Shown in pieces: positions 40,867-51,202 of a stretch of 64,000 nucleotides of DNA. The notes beneath the pieces were generated by a model. It had not been told where the DNA came from. It saw only the letters and a program-made list of their open reading frames with translations, and ran no database searches. Each line of letters begins with the position of its first letter. Positions within the stretch are counted from its first letter, which is position 1. The position numbers and the translations under genes are program-made. Origin of the DNA: an uncultured Clostridia bacterium (GTDB taxonomy: Bacteria > Bacillota > Clostridia > Oscillospirales > Acutalibacteraceae); contig CANRIZ010000004.1 in the NCBI GenBank assembly GCA_947630835.1, forward strand, positions 1 through 64,000. The letters run 5' to 3'.

Positions 40867-42236
40867 TGCCAAAGGAATACAGAACGGTAGAAGAAGTAGC
40901 AGGTCCTCTTATGCTTGTAAGAGAGGTTGAAAACGTCAAATTTGACGAGCTTGGCGAAATTGAGCTTGCAAACGGCGAAACACGCCGCTGCAGGGTGCTT
41001 GAAATAAACGGTTCCAACGCCCTTGTTCAGCTTTTTGAGCCGTCAACGGGAATTAACCTTTCAAACAGCAAAGTCAGGTTTTTGGGCAGAATGATGGAGT
41101 TGGGCGTATCGGAGGATATGCTCGGCAGGGTTTTCGACGGCTTGGGCAGACCTATTGACGGCGGCCCCGAAATCATACCCGAAAAGAGAATGAATATAAA
41201 CGGCTTGCCTATGAATCCGGCGGCAAGGGCTTATCCGCAGGAGTTTATACAGACGGGCGTTTCCGCAATAGATGGGCTTAACACCCTTGTAAGAGGGCAA
41301 AAGCTTCCCATCTTTTCGGCTTCGGGTCTTCCCCACGCTCAGCTTGCGGCGCAGATAGCGCGTCAGGCAAAGGTCAGGGGCAAGGACGAGAAATTTGCGG
41401 TTGTTTTCGCCGCAATGGGTATTACGTTTGAGGAATCGGATTTCTTCATAAGCTCTTTTAAACAGACGGGCGCTATTGACAGAACGGTAATGTTCTCAAA
41501 CCTTGCAAACGACCCCGCCATAGAGAGAATTGCAACGCCTAAAATGGCGCTTACCGCGGCAGAATACCTTGCTTTTGACAAGGGTATGCACGTTTTGGTT
41601 ATTATGACCGATATTACGAACTACGCGGACGCTTTGCGTGAGGTTTCCGCCGCAAGAAAAGAAGTGCCCGGCAGACGAGGCTATCCCGGTTATATGTACA
41701 CGGACTTAGCTTCAATTTACGAGCGCGCCGGCAGGCAGAAGGGCAAGGACGGAAGCATCACGATGATACCGATACTCTCTATGCCCGAGGACGATAAAAC
41801 CCACCCCATTCCCGACCTTACGGGATATATCACCGAAGGGCAGATAATCCTTTCAAGGGATTTGTACCGCAGGGGCATACTCCCTCCCATAGACGTATTG
41901 CCGTCGCTTTCCCGTCTTAAAGACAAGGGTATAGGCGAGGGAAAAACGAGAAAAGACCACTCCAACACTATGAATCAGCTTTTCTCGGCGTATGCAAGGG
42001 GCAAGGACGCAAAAGAGCTTATGGTAGTTCTCGGCGAGGCGGCTTTGACCGATATGGATAAGCTTTACGCCAAGTTTGCCGATGAATTTGAAAAGGAATA
42101 TGTAAACCAGAGCTTCGATACGGACAGGTCTATTGAGGAAACTCTCGACATAGGCTGGAAGCTTCTCAAAATTTTCCCGAGGAGCGAATTGAAGCGTATC
42201 AGCGACGAGCTGCTTGACGAATACTACGGCAAATAA
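40866..42236 (+). CDS. V-type ATP synthase subunit B
   Basis: [40 protein letters not shown]. Confidence 0.98.
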   Translation: MPKEYRTVEEVAGPLMLVREVENVKFDELGEIELANGETRRCRVLEINGSNALVQLFEPSTGINLSNSKVRFLGRMMELGVSEDMLGRVFDGLGRPIDGGPEIIPEKRMNINGLPMNPAARAYPQEFIQTGVSAIDGLNTLVRGQKLPIFSASGLPHAQLAAQIARQAKVRGKDEKFAVVFAAMGITFEESDFFISSFKQTGAIDRTVMFSNLANDPAIERIATPKMALTAAEYLAFDKGMHVLVIMTDITNYADALREVSAARKEVPGRRGYPGYMYTDLASIYERAGRQKGKDGSITMIPILSMPEDDKTHPIPDLTGYITEGQIILSRDLYRRGILPPIDVLPSLSRLKDKGIGEGKTRKDHSNTMNQLFSAYARGKDAKELMVVLGEAALTDMDKLYAKFADEFEKEYVNQSFDTDRSIEETLDIGWKLLKIFPRSELKRISDELLDEYYGK

Positions 42237-42267
42237 ATTAAACTCAACCCCATAAGGACTTGATATT

Positions 42268-42951
42268 ATGGCAGTAATGAATGTAAACCCCACCCGTATG
42301 GAGCTTACAAATTTAAAAAGAAAGCTCACAACCGCGAGGAGAGGGCACAAGCTTTTAAAGGATAAGCGTGACGAGCTTATGCGCCGTTTCCTTGACCTTG
42401 TGCGTGAGAACAAGGAACTCAGGCGGCGCGTTGAGGAAGGGATAAGCGAAGCCAACAGGCATATGGCTGTCGCGCGTTCCGTTATGAGCGATTCTGCGCT
42501 TGACGTTGCGCTTATGATGCCCACTCAGGAAATGAGCCTTGAAATTGAAGAAAAAAACGTAATGAGCGTAATGCTTCCCGTTTTCAATACAAAGCTTAAA
42601 ACTGCCGACGAGAACGATATTTACTCCTACGGTTTTGCGTTTACCTCTGCCGACCTTGACGACGCGGTTAAGTCGCTTTCGGATATTATGCCGCTTATGT
42701 TGAGGCTTGCGGAGGTGGAAAAAAGCTGTCAGCTTATGTCCGCCGAAATAGAAAAAACCCGCAGGCGCGTCAATGCGCTTGAACACGTTATGATTCCGAG
42801 ATACGAGGAAACCATCAAGTTTATCACTATGAAGCTTGACGAAAACGAGAGAAGCTCCACAACCCGCCTTATGAAGGTCAAGTCTATGATGCTTGAAGAC
42901 GCAAGGCAGAAGGCTTTGGCGAGGGATAACGAAGCGGCGGCGCAATTTTAG
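42268..42951 (+). CDS. V-type ATP synthase subunit D
   Basis: NVNPTRMELTNLKRKLTTARRGHKLLKDKRDELMRRF. Confidence 0.97.
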   Translation: MAVMNVNPTRMELTNLKRKLTTARRGHKLLKDKRDELMRRFLDLVRENKELRRRVEEGISEANRHMAVARSVMSDSALDVALMMPTQEMSLEIEEKNVMSVMLPVFNTKLKTADENDIYSYGFAFTSADLDDAVKSLSDIMPLMLRLAEVEKSCQLMSAEIEKTRRRVNALEHVMIPRYEETIKFITMKLDENERSSTTRLMKVKSMMLEDARQKALARDNEAAAQF

Positions 42952-42987
42952 CGAAAAATTTTCGCAAATAAATTCAACAAAATAAAA

Positions 42988-43025
42988 ATAACGCCTGTCC
43001 TGTTTTCGGATAGGCGTTGTTTTTT
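42988..43025 (+). terminator. Intrinsic terminator of the V-ATPase operon
   Basis: AACGCCTGTCCTGTTTTCGGATAGGCGTTGTTTTTT. Confidence 0.8.
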
Positions 43026-43106
43026 GCGGACTGCGCCACGGGGCTTTGCCCGTGACTTTGCAAACCTTTTGAAAAGGCTTGAGCGAAACTTTTATTATTT
43101 TAATAT

Positions 43107-43874
43107 TTAGATATTAAACAGTTCTTTGGCGTTTTTACAGCTTATATCAAGTATATTTTGCGCGTCGGTTGAGCGCACTTGCGCAATCTTTTGCGCCGTG
43201 TACGGAATGTGAAGCGAGGTACAGCGCTTACCCCTGAAAGGCACGGGAGTCATATACGGGGCGTCCGTTTCCAAAAGCAGTCTGTCCTCGGGGACGAACT
43301 TTGCAACCTCCACGGGCTTTACGGCGTTTTTAAACGTTACTGCGCCGCCAAGCCCTATATACATACCGAGCTTTACAATCTCCTTTGCCATTTCGACGCT
43401 GCCCGTAAAGCAATGCACAACGCCTCTCGGTTTAAGCTCCTTTAAAATTTCAAGCGCGTCTTTGTGCGCTTCCCTGTCGTGTACTATAACGGGCAGGTTA
43501 TGAGCGTTTGCAAGCTCAATCTGCCTTCTGAAGATTTCAAGCTGAATATCCCTTGTTTCCTTCTCGTAGTGGTAGTCAAGCCCGATTTCGCCTATGGCGA
43601 CCACCTTTTTATTTTTGATAAGCCTTGCCAAAATATCAAGGTAATCCTTCGTTAAATCCTCCGTATTCAGCCCGTGATAGCCCGCCGCCGCATAGATAAA
43701 CGGATATTTCTCCGAAAGCGCGATATTTTTTTCGGAGCTTTCTGCGTTAACTCCGCAGGATATTACCCCCACAACGCCGTTTTCGGGAAAAGACGACAAA
43801 AGCTCCTCCGAATCCTCGGAGAAGCGCTCGTCGTCATAATGTGCGTGAGTATCGAAAATGTTTTTATACATCAT
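43107..43874 (-). CDS. TatD family hydrolase
   Basis: FDTHAHYDDERF, AIGEIGLDYHYE, LLLETDAPYMTPVPFRGKRC. Confidence 0.95.
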   Translation of the reverse strand: MMYKNIFDTHAHYDDERFSEDSEELLSSFPENGVVGVISCGVNAESSEKNIALSEKYPFIYAAAGYHGLNTEDLTKDYLDILARLIKNKKVVAIGEIGLDYHYEKETRDIQLEIFRRQIELANAHNLPVIVHDREAHKDALEILKELKPRGVVHCFTGSVEMAKEIVKLGMYIGLGGAVTFKNAVKPVEVAKFVPEDRLLLETDAPYMTPVPFRGKRCTSLHIPYTAQKIAQVRSTDAQNILDISCKNAKELFNI

Positions 43875-45817
43875 CTTATCTTTGAACCGTTGGGGATTGA
43901 GGGGTCAATAAATATTACCTTAACGTCGTCCTGCGAACAGTCCGCCGCCAAAATCATTCCGTTGCTCTCAACGCCGCAGAGCATTGCGGGTTTAAGGTTT
44001 GCGACAACCACAACCTTTTTGCCCGTAAGCTGTTCGGGCGAATACCATTGAGCTATGCCGCTTGCAACCGTTCTGTCCGTACCCGTTCCGTCGTCAAGAG
44101 TGAGCTTCAACAGCTTTTTTGCCCTCTTTACATGCTCGCACGCCTTGACTTCGGCAACCCTTAGTTCTACCTTTGCAAAATCGTCTATTCCGATTTGAGC
44201 AACGCCTTGAATTTGATTTATAGTCTTTGCTTCGGATTTTTGCTGTTCCTCCTGCTTTGCAATAAGCTCGGAAATAAGCTTATCCGCGTCAATCCTTGAG
44301 AAAAGCACTTTAGGCTCGCCAACGCTTTCGCCGGCTTTAAGACCGCCGAAGCTCAAAAGCGAATCGTAACCGTCCGAGTCGGTATTTAACTGGGCAAGAA
44401 TTTCCTTTGAAGTGTCGGGCATATAGGGCTTTAATAAGATTGCAACGTAGCGTATGCCTTCAAGCAGGTTATAAAGAACCGTGCCGAGCCTTTCTCTTTT
44501 TGCCTCGTCCTTGGCAAGAACCCACGGCATAGTTTCGTCAATATATTTGTTGAGCCTCCTTGCAAGCGTGAGTATGCACTCAACGGAGTCCGCAATTTTG
44601 TATTCGTTAAAGCACTTGTCGATATCGTCAAGCGTTTTCAGCGCAAGCGCCTTAATCTCCCCGTCAATATCCTCCTCGGCGGTATTCGGTTGAATTACGC
44701 CGTCAAAGTATTTTTTCTGCATCGTTACGGTGCGGTTTACAAGATTGCCTATCGTGTTTGCAAGGTCGGAATTGTACCTCTCGATAAGCGTTTCGTAGGT
44801 TATGGAACCGTCCGAGGCGTGGGGCATTTCGGAAAGAAGATAATATCGCACGGGATCAGCGCCGAAAACCTTAACAAGGTCGTCTGCGTATATGACGTTA
44901 CCCTTGGATTTCGACATCTTATCTTCGCCGAACAGAAGCCACGGATGGCCGTAAACCTGCTTCGGCAAGGGCTCGCCCAGAGCCATAAGTATAATGGGCC
45001 AATAAATTGTGTGGAACCTTACGACGTCCTTGCCGATAATATGGACGTCGGCAGGCCAGTATTTTTTATACAAATCGCCTTTTTCGTCGGGAGTGTAGCC
45101 CAAAGCCGTGATATAGTTTAAAAGAGCGTCTATCCATACATAGATAACATGTTTATCGTCAAATGTTACGGGGATACCCCATTTAAACGAGGTCCTCGAA
45201 ACGCACAAATCCTGAAGACCGGGACGGATAAAGTTATTGAGCATTTCGTTTTTTCTCGCTTCCGGGTAAATAAAGCTTTCGTTTGACTCTATATACTCCT
45301 CAAGCTGTTTTTGGTATTTTGAAAGCTTAAGAAAGTAAGCCTCCTCCTTGGCAGGCTTTACATCTCTGCCGCAGTCGGGGCATTTTCCGTCTACAAGCTG
45401 GCTTTCCGTCCAAAAGCTTTCGCAGGGGGTGCAGTACATACCCTTGTATTCGCCTTTATAAATATCGCCGTTGTCATAGAGCTTTTTAAAAACCTTCTGA
45501 ACGGCCTTTTCATGGTAATCGTCCGTAGTTCTTATGAATTTATCGTAAGTTGTGTTAAGGCTGTCGCAAATCCGGCGGATTTCCCCGGCAACACGGTCAA
45601 CATATTCCTTGGGCGCAACGCCTGCGGATTTTGCGTATTCCTCGATTTTTTGACCGTGCTCGTCCGTACCCGTCAGAAAAAATACGTCGTAGCCGAGCAT
45701 TCGTTTATACCTTGCAATAGCGTCAGTAAGCACTATTTCATATGAATTGCCGATATGCGGCTTTCTTGAAGTGTAAGCAATGGCGGTGGTGATATAAAAC
45801 TTTCCCTTATCGCTCAT
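43871..45817 (-). CDS. metG: Methionyl-tRNA synthetase
   Basis: AYTSRKPHIGNSYEIV, KMSKSKGNV; C-terminal tRNA-binding (Trbp111-like) domain. Confidence 0.97.
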   Translation of the reverse strand: MSDKGKFYITTAIAYTSRKPHIGNSYEIVLTDAIARYKRMLGYDVFFLTGTDEHGQKIEEYAKSAGVAPKEYVDRVAGEIRRICDSLNTTYDKFIRTTDDYHEKAVQKVFKKLYDNGDIYKGEYKGMYCTPCESFWTESQLVDGKCPDCGRDVKPAKEEAYFLKLSKYQKQLEEYIESNESFIYPEARKNEMLNNFIRPGLQDLCVSRTSFKWGIPVTFDDKHVIYVWIDALLNYITALGYTPDEKGDLYKKYWPADVHIIGKDVVRFHTIYWPIILMALGEPLPKQVYGHPWLLFGEDKMSKSKGNVIYADDLVKVFGADPVRYYLLSEMPHASDGSITYETLIERYNSDLANTIGNLVNRTVTMQKKYFDGVIQPNTAEEDIDGEIKALALKTLDDIDKCFNEYKIADSVECILTLARRLNKYIDETMPWVLAKDEAKRERLGTVLYNLLEGIRYVAILLKPYMPDTSKEILAQLNTDSDGYDSLLSFGGLKAGESVGEPKVLFSRIDADKLISELIAKQEEQQKSEAKTINQIQGVAQIGIDDFAKVELRVAEVKACEHVKRAKKLLKLTLDDGTGTDRTVASGIAQWYSPEQLTGKKVVVVANLKPAMLCGVESNGMILAADCSQDDVKVIFIDPSIPNGSKIR

Positions 45818-45903
45818 TATAAACCTTCCTTTCGCTCGGTACGTTACCGATTTTTTGTCAATTAACTTAAATATTTTACCACATTAACGCGCTTATATCA
45901 ACA

Positions 45904-46623
45904 TTAATTTTCATTGATTTCAATTTCGCCCAGCACCTTGCCGACGCTTTCGTGCAGCACTAAATCCGCCCTGCCGTCAAACGGAGTTTCGTTGCGGTTT
46001 ATGAGCACGGTGTATTTGCCGGTGAAATAGTTTATAAGCCCTGCCGCAGGGTAGACGTTGAGAGAAGTGCCGGCAATTATCAGCGCGTCGGCTCGGGCTA
46101 TGGCGTTTACCGCAGCATTGACGGTGCTTTGCTCCAACCCCTCCTCGTACAGCACAACGTCCGGTTTAATAATCCCGCCGCATTCGCAAAGCGGTATATC
46201 GCCGCTTTCTTTAATGTATTGCAAGCCGTAAAATTTTCCGCATTTTACGCAGTGGTTCCTGTGTACGCTGCCGTGAAGCTCATACACGGTTTTGCTGCCC
46301 GCCTTTTGGTGCAGACCGTCGATATTCTGCGTCACTATTGCCGAGAGCTTACGTTTGCTTTCCGCCTCGGCAAGCTTTAAATGCGCGGCGTTCGGCTCTG
46401 CGTTTTCTACAAGCATTTTGTCGCGGTAGAACCTGTAAAATTCCTTTGTGTTGTTAATAAAAAAGCTGTGACTCAATATAATTTCGGGCGGATAGTCGTA
46501 TTTTTGATTATAAAGTCCGTCCTTGCTCCTGAAATCGGGTATTCCGCTTTCCGTTGAAACTCCCGCGCCGCCGAAAAAGACTATATTTTTGCTCTCGTCG
46601 AATATTTCCTGCAAAGCTTTCAT
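45904..46623 (-). CDS. NAD-dependent protein deacylase, SIR2 family
   Basis: FFGGAGVSTESGIPDFRSKDGLY, TQNIDGLHQKAGS, CVKCGKFY. Confidence 0.95.
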   Translation of the reverse strand: MKALQEIFDESKNIVFFGGAGVSTESGIPDFRSKDGLYNQKYDYPPEIILSHSFFINNTKEFYRFYRDKMLVENAEPNAAHLKLAEAESKRKLSAIVTQNIDGLHQKAGSKTVYELHGSVHRNHCVKCGKFYGLQYIKESGDIPLCECGGIIKPDVVLYEEGLEQSTVNAAVNAIARADALIIAGTSLNVYPAAGLINYFTGKYTVLINRNETPFDGRADLVLHESVGKVLGEIEINEN

Positions 46624-46719
46624 TTTATCACTTCCCGTTAATTAAAAAAGAAAAACCGTAAGACCTTGCGGAACGTCCGATTTTTCTTTTTGTATGTCTT
46701 TAAAGCCTTTAGATGAATT

Positions 46720-47523
46720 TTATCTAAGATGAATTATCTCGCCTGATTTTAAAACGGTAGTTTCCACAGGACCCTTAACTATAAGTCCGCCGTCCTCGGC
46801 TATGTCGACGGCTTTTGCGTCGTATTCGCCGTCGGGAGTTATCACCCTGACCATTTTATCCACGGTGTCCGAATTTGCCCTGAGCCTGTCGATTATTTCC
46901 GCGTTGTCGTCGTTTACAAGCAAACCGCTTCTTAAAACGTATCTGTCAAGATTATTAATAATGTCAACCGTTATTTCGTTTCGGTCAAGCTCAATTTCGC
47001 CCGAATATTCGTTGCCTATTGAGGTTGCCGTAAATTCAAGCTCATTTTCAAAAACGGTCTTTTCAACGTTAACGCCTATTCCCACAACAACATATTTCGG
47101 TCTGTTGTGTTCGATTACCGTTTCGCATAAAATGCCGCACAGCTTTTTGCCGTTAACGAGAACGTCGTTGGGCCACTTTATTTTTGCTTCCAAGCCGAAA
47201 ATGTTATAAACGCTGTCGCGCACCGCAAGCCCCGCCGCAGAGGAGATAAGCCCGATGTTCTTACTGCCGGCGTTAAGCTCGTAAATCACCGAAAAATATA
47301 CGCCCGCCCCTTCCGGCGAAAAAAAGCTTCTCCCGAGCCTGCCCTTGCCCGCGGTTTGGGAAGCGGCGATAACCACCGTGTTTTTGCCCTTGCCGTCGGC
47401 GCAAAGTCTTTTTGCCTCCTCGTTTGTAGAGTCGATTTCGGGGAAAAACTTTATGTACCTTTTCATTCTGTACTGCTTAAGCTGATATAAAATTCCCTTT
47501 TCGTTCAAGTTTAAATTTTCCAT
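46720..47523 (-). CDS. birA: Biotin--[acetyl-CoA-carboxylase] ligase, catalytic-only form
   Basis: GKGRLGRSFFSPEGAGVYFSVI, KWPNDVLVNGKKLCGIL; no N-terminal HTH. Confidence 0.92.
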   Translation of the reverse strand: MENLNLNEKGILYQLKQYRMKRYIKFFPEIDSTNEEAKRLCADGKGKNTVVIAASQTAGKGRLGRSFFSPEGAGVYFSVIYELNAGSKNIGLISSAAGLAVRDSVYNIFGLEAKIKWPNDVLVNGKKLCGILCETVIEHNRPKYVVVGIGVNVEKTVFENELEFTATSIGNEYSGEIELDRNEITVDIINNLDRYVLRSGLLVNDDNAEIIDRLRANSDTVDKMVRVITPDGEYDAKAVDIAEDGGLIVKGPVETTVLKSGEIIHLR

Positions 47524-47744
47524 TATACGTCCTTTCGCAAAAGCATTAATATAAACCGAATTATCAATAATATTTTTACATATATTTTATTTCAGGTCAA
47601 GTAATAATTTAACATTTTTTCCTTCTGAAAACGAAAACTTTGCTTTTGCCCTTTTAAATCGGAGCGGGATATGATAAAATAAAGCGGAGCAAAAAGCTTG
47701 CAAAGATTTTATAAGGATTTTGTTATATTTCGGGAGGCGCGCAG

Positions 47745-48656
47745 ATGATATTGCAAACGGCGAATCTGGTAAAAAGCTTCGGCGACAAGTCCGTGCTGAA
47801 GGGTGTTTCCCTACAGGCGCAGGGCGGAAAAGCCTTGGGGCTTCTCGGCAGGAACGGGGCGGGTAAAACCACCACAATCAGAATAATTATGAATGTTTTT
47901 TCACCCGATTCGGGCGAGGTTTTGCTTGACTGCGAGCCCTTTGAGGCGCAAAAGCATAAAATAGGCTATCTCCCCGAGGAAAGGGGTCTATACCCGAAAA
48001 AGGAAATAATGGCACAGCTCGTATATTTTGCGCGGCTTGCGGGGCTTTCGGGGTCGCAGGCAAAGGAAAACGCCCGTAAGCTTTTGGAAAAATTGCAAAT
48101 GACCGAGTACGCGGGCAAACGCCTCGACACGCTTTCAAAGGGAAATCAGCAGAAAATCCAGCTTGCCGCAACGCTTATAGCCGACCCGGAGATAGTCATA
48201 CTCGACGAACCGTTTTCGGGCCTTGACCCTGTAAACGCAATGATTTTAAAGGACCTGATAAGAGAGCTTATTTCAAACGGCAGAATAGTTATCTTTTCGT
48301 CGCATCAAATGAATTACATAGAGGAATTTTGCGATGAGATAGCCATAATAAACGGCGGAAAAATCGTTGTTTCGGGCAGTATAAGGGATATAAAACGGCG
48401 TTCGCCGAGGAATGTGGTTGAAATAATTTCAAATAATACCGAGAAAATATCGGATTACCTTAAAATAATAAACGCGGATATTATCGGGGATATGTACGCC
48501 GACGGGGACAAGCTTCGGGTTACCCTTGAGCATGACGGCGACAAGGACAGGCTTTTTTCCTCCCTCTCGGAATATTCCGAATACATAGACGCCTTTTACG
48601 TTAAAGAACCCACTCTTAACGAGATTTTTGTCAAATATACGGAGGCAAGCGTATGA
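47745..48656 (+). CDS. ABC transporter ATP-binding protein (NatA-like)
   Basis: GLLGRNGAGKTTTIRIIMN, LSKGNQQKIQLAATLIADPEIVILDEP. Confidence 0.93.
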   Translation: MILQTANLVKSFGDKSVLKGVSLQAQGGKALGLLGRNGAGKTTTIRIIMNVFSPDSGEVLLDCEPFEAQKHKIGYLPEERGLYPKKEIMAQLVYFARLAGLSGSQAKENARKLLEKLQMTEYAGKRLDTLSKGNQQKIQLAATLIADPEIVILDEPFSGLDPVNAMILKDLIRELISNGRIVIFSSHQMNYIEEFCDEIAIINGGKIVVSGSIRDIKRRSPRNVVEIISNNTEKISDYLKIINADIIGDMYADGDKLRVTLEHDGDKDRLFSSLSEYSEYIDAFYVKEPTLNEIFVKYTEASV

Positions 48657-49900
48657 AACAGTTTTTTACGATTTTCAAATTTGAGCTTTCGGGATATTTG
48701 AAAAACAAAATATTTACCGGACTTACCGTTATATTAATACTTGTTATGGCGGCGGTGCTGTTCTTCCCTCGGTTTTCTCAGTCAAAGACCCCCGACGCAG
48801 ACTCCATAGGCACAAGCTATGCTTCAAAAATGCTGTTGCAGGAGTCAACCGAAACGGACGCATCACTGTTGGCTCAATGTATAAAGCAACAGCTCGGAGA
48901 CATCGAAATAACGGTTGCCGACAAGAGCGAGGAACAGATGAAAAAGGAAATTATGGACGAGAAATACGACATCGCCGTTATAATGACCTCGCCGCTCTCT
49001 TACAGATACATAGTTAAGACCGCAGGTATAACCGATATGACGGGCTATGCCGTGGACGACGCAATTATAAGCTGTTACAGAATGAAAAAGCTGGCCGATC
49101 TCGGCGTGCCGCAGGAGGAGGCCGCAGATATACTTGAAAGCGGCGTCACAAGCGAAGCGGTGATAATAGGCAACGATCAGTCGCAGAGCTTTTTCTATAC
49201 TTATATACTTATGTTCCTGCTCTATTTTGCGGTTATGGTTTACGGTCAGTTTGTAGCGCAGGGCGTTGCGCTTGAAAAAAGCTCGAGGGCTATGGAACTG
49301 CTGATAACATCTGCAAAGCCCGTTAATCTGATGTTCGGCAAGATACTCGGCGCAGGCGCGGCGGGGCTTATTCAGCTTGTTTTGCTTTTGGGGAGCGCTT
49401 TCGGCTTTTATGCGGTAAACAGGCAATATTGGCAGGGCAATATGATTATTGCTTCGATTTTCGGTATGCCCGCTAAAATGCTTGCGTTTACGGTTCTGTT
49501 CTTTGTACTCGGATTTTTGATATATTCGTTTATGTTCGGGGCGGCCGCCTCGCTTGCAAATAAGCTGGAGGATATTAACACGCTGACAATGCCCGTTATG
49601 TTCTGTATGATAATTACATTTTTTATAACTATATTCTCAATGGTAGGCGGCAATGTGGACAGTCCGCTTATGAAAATTGCCTCGTTTGTTCCCGTCACTT
49701 CGCCCATGGCAATGTTTACAAGGATAACCATGGGCAGCGTAAGTGCGGCGGAAATAGCCGTTTCAATAGCTATACTTATAGCTTCAACCGTGCTCACGGG
49801 CTATATTGCGGCGGCAATTTACAAGGTCGGCGTAATTATGTACGGCAAACCGCCGAAGCTCAACGAGCTTGTAAGGGCGGTAAAGAACAGCAAAAAATGA
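48653..49900 (+). CDS. ABC transporter permease (NatB-like)
   Basis: ABC-2 permease topology; overlaps ATPase gene by 4 nt; EKSSRAMELLITSAKPVNLMFGKILGAG. Confidence 0.9.
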   Translation: MKQFFTIFKFELSGYLKNKIFTGLTVILILVMAAVLFFPRFSQSKTPDADSIGTSYASKMLLQESTETDASLLAQCIKQQLGDIEITVADKSEEQMKKEIMDEKYDIAVIMTSPLSYRYIVKTAGITDMTGYAVDDAIISCYRMKKLADLGVPQEEAADILESGVTSEAVIIGNDQSQSFFYTYILMFLLYFAVMVYGQFVAQGVALEKSSRAMELLITSAKPVNLMFGKILGAGAAGLIQLVLLLGSAFGFYAVNRQYWQGNMIIASIFGMPAKMLAFTVLFFVLGFLIYSFMFGAAASLANKLEDINTLTMPVMFCMIITFFITIFSMVGGNVDSPLMKIASFVPVTSPMAMFTRITMGSVSAAEIAVSIAILIASTVLTGYIAAAIYKVGVIMYGKPPKLNELVRAVKNSKK

Positions 49901-49934
49901 TATAGGGATTCTGCCCTTAAACGGATAAAAACAA

Positions 49935-49975
49935 AAACCCGCCTTAAAGACGGGTTTTTGTTTTGTGTTTTTAGG
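49935..49975. terminator. Intrinsic terminator
   Basis: AAAACCCGCCTTAAAGACGGGTTTTTGTTTT. Confidence 0.75.
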
Positions 49976-50131
49976 GGAAGAAAAGGGATAAATGAAAAAG
50001 TTATCGCATCAAGAGGTGAGTTCTCTTGAATTGATGATTAAAGTATAATATCAAAATGTTTCGATTGTGTATATATAAATTTAAATAAATGTAAATAAAA
50101 TATTAAAGAAATTTTAACAAGCCGAAAAAAT

Positions 50132-51202
50132 TTATAAAATGAGGTCGAGAACCGTGATTGCCGTAACGGCTTCCACCGCGGGAACGGCACGGGGTACTAT
50201 ACAGGGGTCGTGCCTTCCGTGAATTGTAAGCTCTTCGGTTTTAAGGGTTTTTAAATTAACGCTTGTTTGGGGGATTGATATTGAAGCGGTCGGCTTTACG
50301 GCAACCCTGAAAACTATGGGCATACCGGAGGTGACGCCGCCGAGTATTCCGCCGTGATTGTTTGTAAGCGTAACTATTTTACCGTCCTTTACCGAAAAAG
50401 CGTCGTTATTTTCGCTTCCGTATTTTTGCGAACCCTCAAAGCCCGAGCCGAATTCTATACCCTTTATTGCGGGTATTGCAAAAATATTTTTCGCTATGAC
50501 GTTTTCTATACCGTCAAACATAGGTTCGCCTATTCCCGCAGGTAACCCCGAAACCGCACATTCTATAACGCCGCCGACCGAGTCGCCCGAACTGCGGGCA
50601 ATGTCTATAACCGTTTTCATCTGTTCGCCCTTAAACCTGCTTATTACCGGGAAAAACGGGTCAAGCCGCAATTCGCCGTCAAGCGGATTTTCGCTCTCGA
50701 AGCCGTCGTCCGTAACGTCCTTAACCGAATAAATATGCGCTTTAACGTTTATTCCTTTTGCTTGGAGTATTTGCAGGCATATCGCGCCGGCAAAGCACAG
50801 AGGGGCGGTAAGTCTGCCCGAAAACTGACCGCCGCCAGCAATATCGTTATTACCCGCGTATTTAACATATGCGGCGTAATCGGAATGCGAGGGACGCGGG
50901 AGCAGTTTAAGCTCGTCGTAGTCGCGGCTTTTTGTGTTTGTGTTGTCGATTTTAACGCAAACGGGAGCGCCGCAGGTTTTACCGTCGACAAGTCCGGAAA
51001 TAATTTGAGGCGTATCCGCTTCCTTTCTCGGAGTCGCAAAACGGCTGTGCCCCGGAGCGCGCCTTGCCATAAACGCTTCGATTTTTGCAAAATCAAGCTC
51101 GATTCCGGCGGGCAGTCCGTCGATTACCGCGCCTATGGATTGCGAATGCGACTGACCGAATACGCTTACGTTAATTTTGTTGCCTTTAAGTATTGATGAC
51201 AT
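50132..51202 (-). CDS. aroC: Chorismate synthase
   Basis: Start taken as MSSILKGNKINVSVFGQSHSQSIGAVIDGLPAG; RRAPGHSRFATPRKEAD; overlaps aroA end. Confidence 0.96.
   Translation of the reverse strand: MSSILKGNKINVSVFGQSHSQSIGAVIDGLPAGIELDFAKIEAFMARRAPGHSRFATPRKEADTPQIISGLVDGKTCGAPVCVKIDNTNTKSRDYDELKLLPRPSHSDYAAYVKYAGNNDIAGGGQFSGRLTAPLCFAGAICLQILQAKGINVKAHIYSVKDVTDDGFESENPLDGELRLDPFFPVISRFKGEQMKTVIDIARSSGDSVGGVIECAVSGLPAGIGEPMFDGIENVIAKNIFAIPAIKGIEFGSGFEGSQKYGSENNDAFSVKDGKIVTLTNNHGGILGGVTSGMPIVFRVAVKPTASISIPQTSVNLKTLKTEELTIHGRHDPCIVPRAVPAVEAVTAITVLDLIL

Noticed and set aside
45817-45904. T-box or S-box ahead of metG
   Set aside because: Only ~85 nt between genes; no conserved motifs; simple promoter suffices
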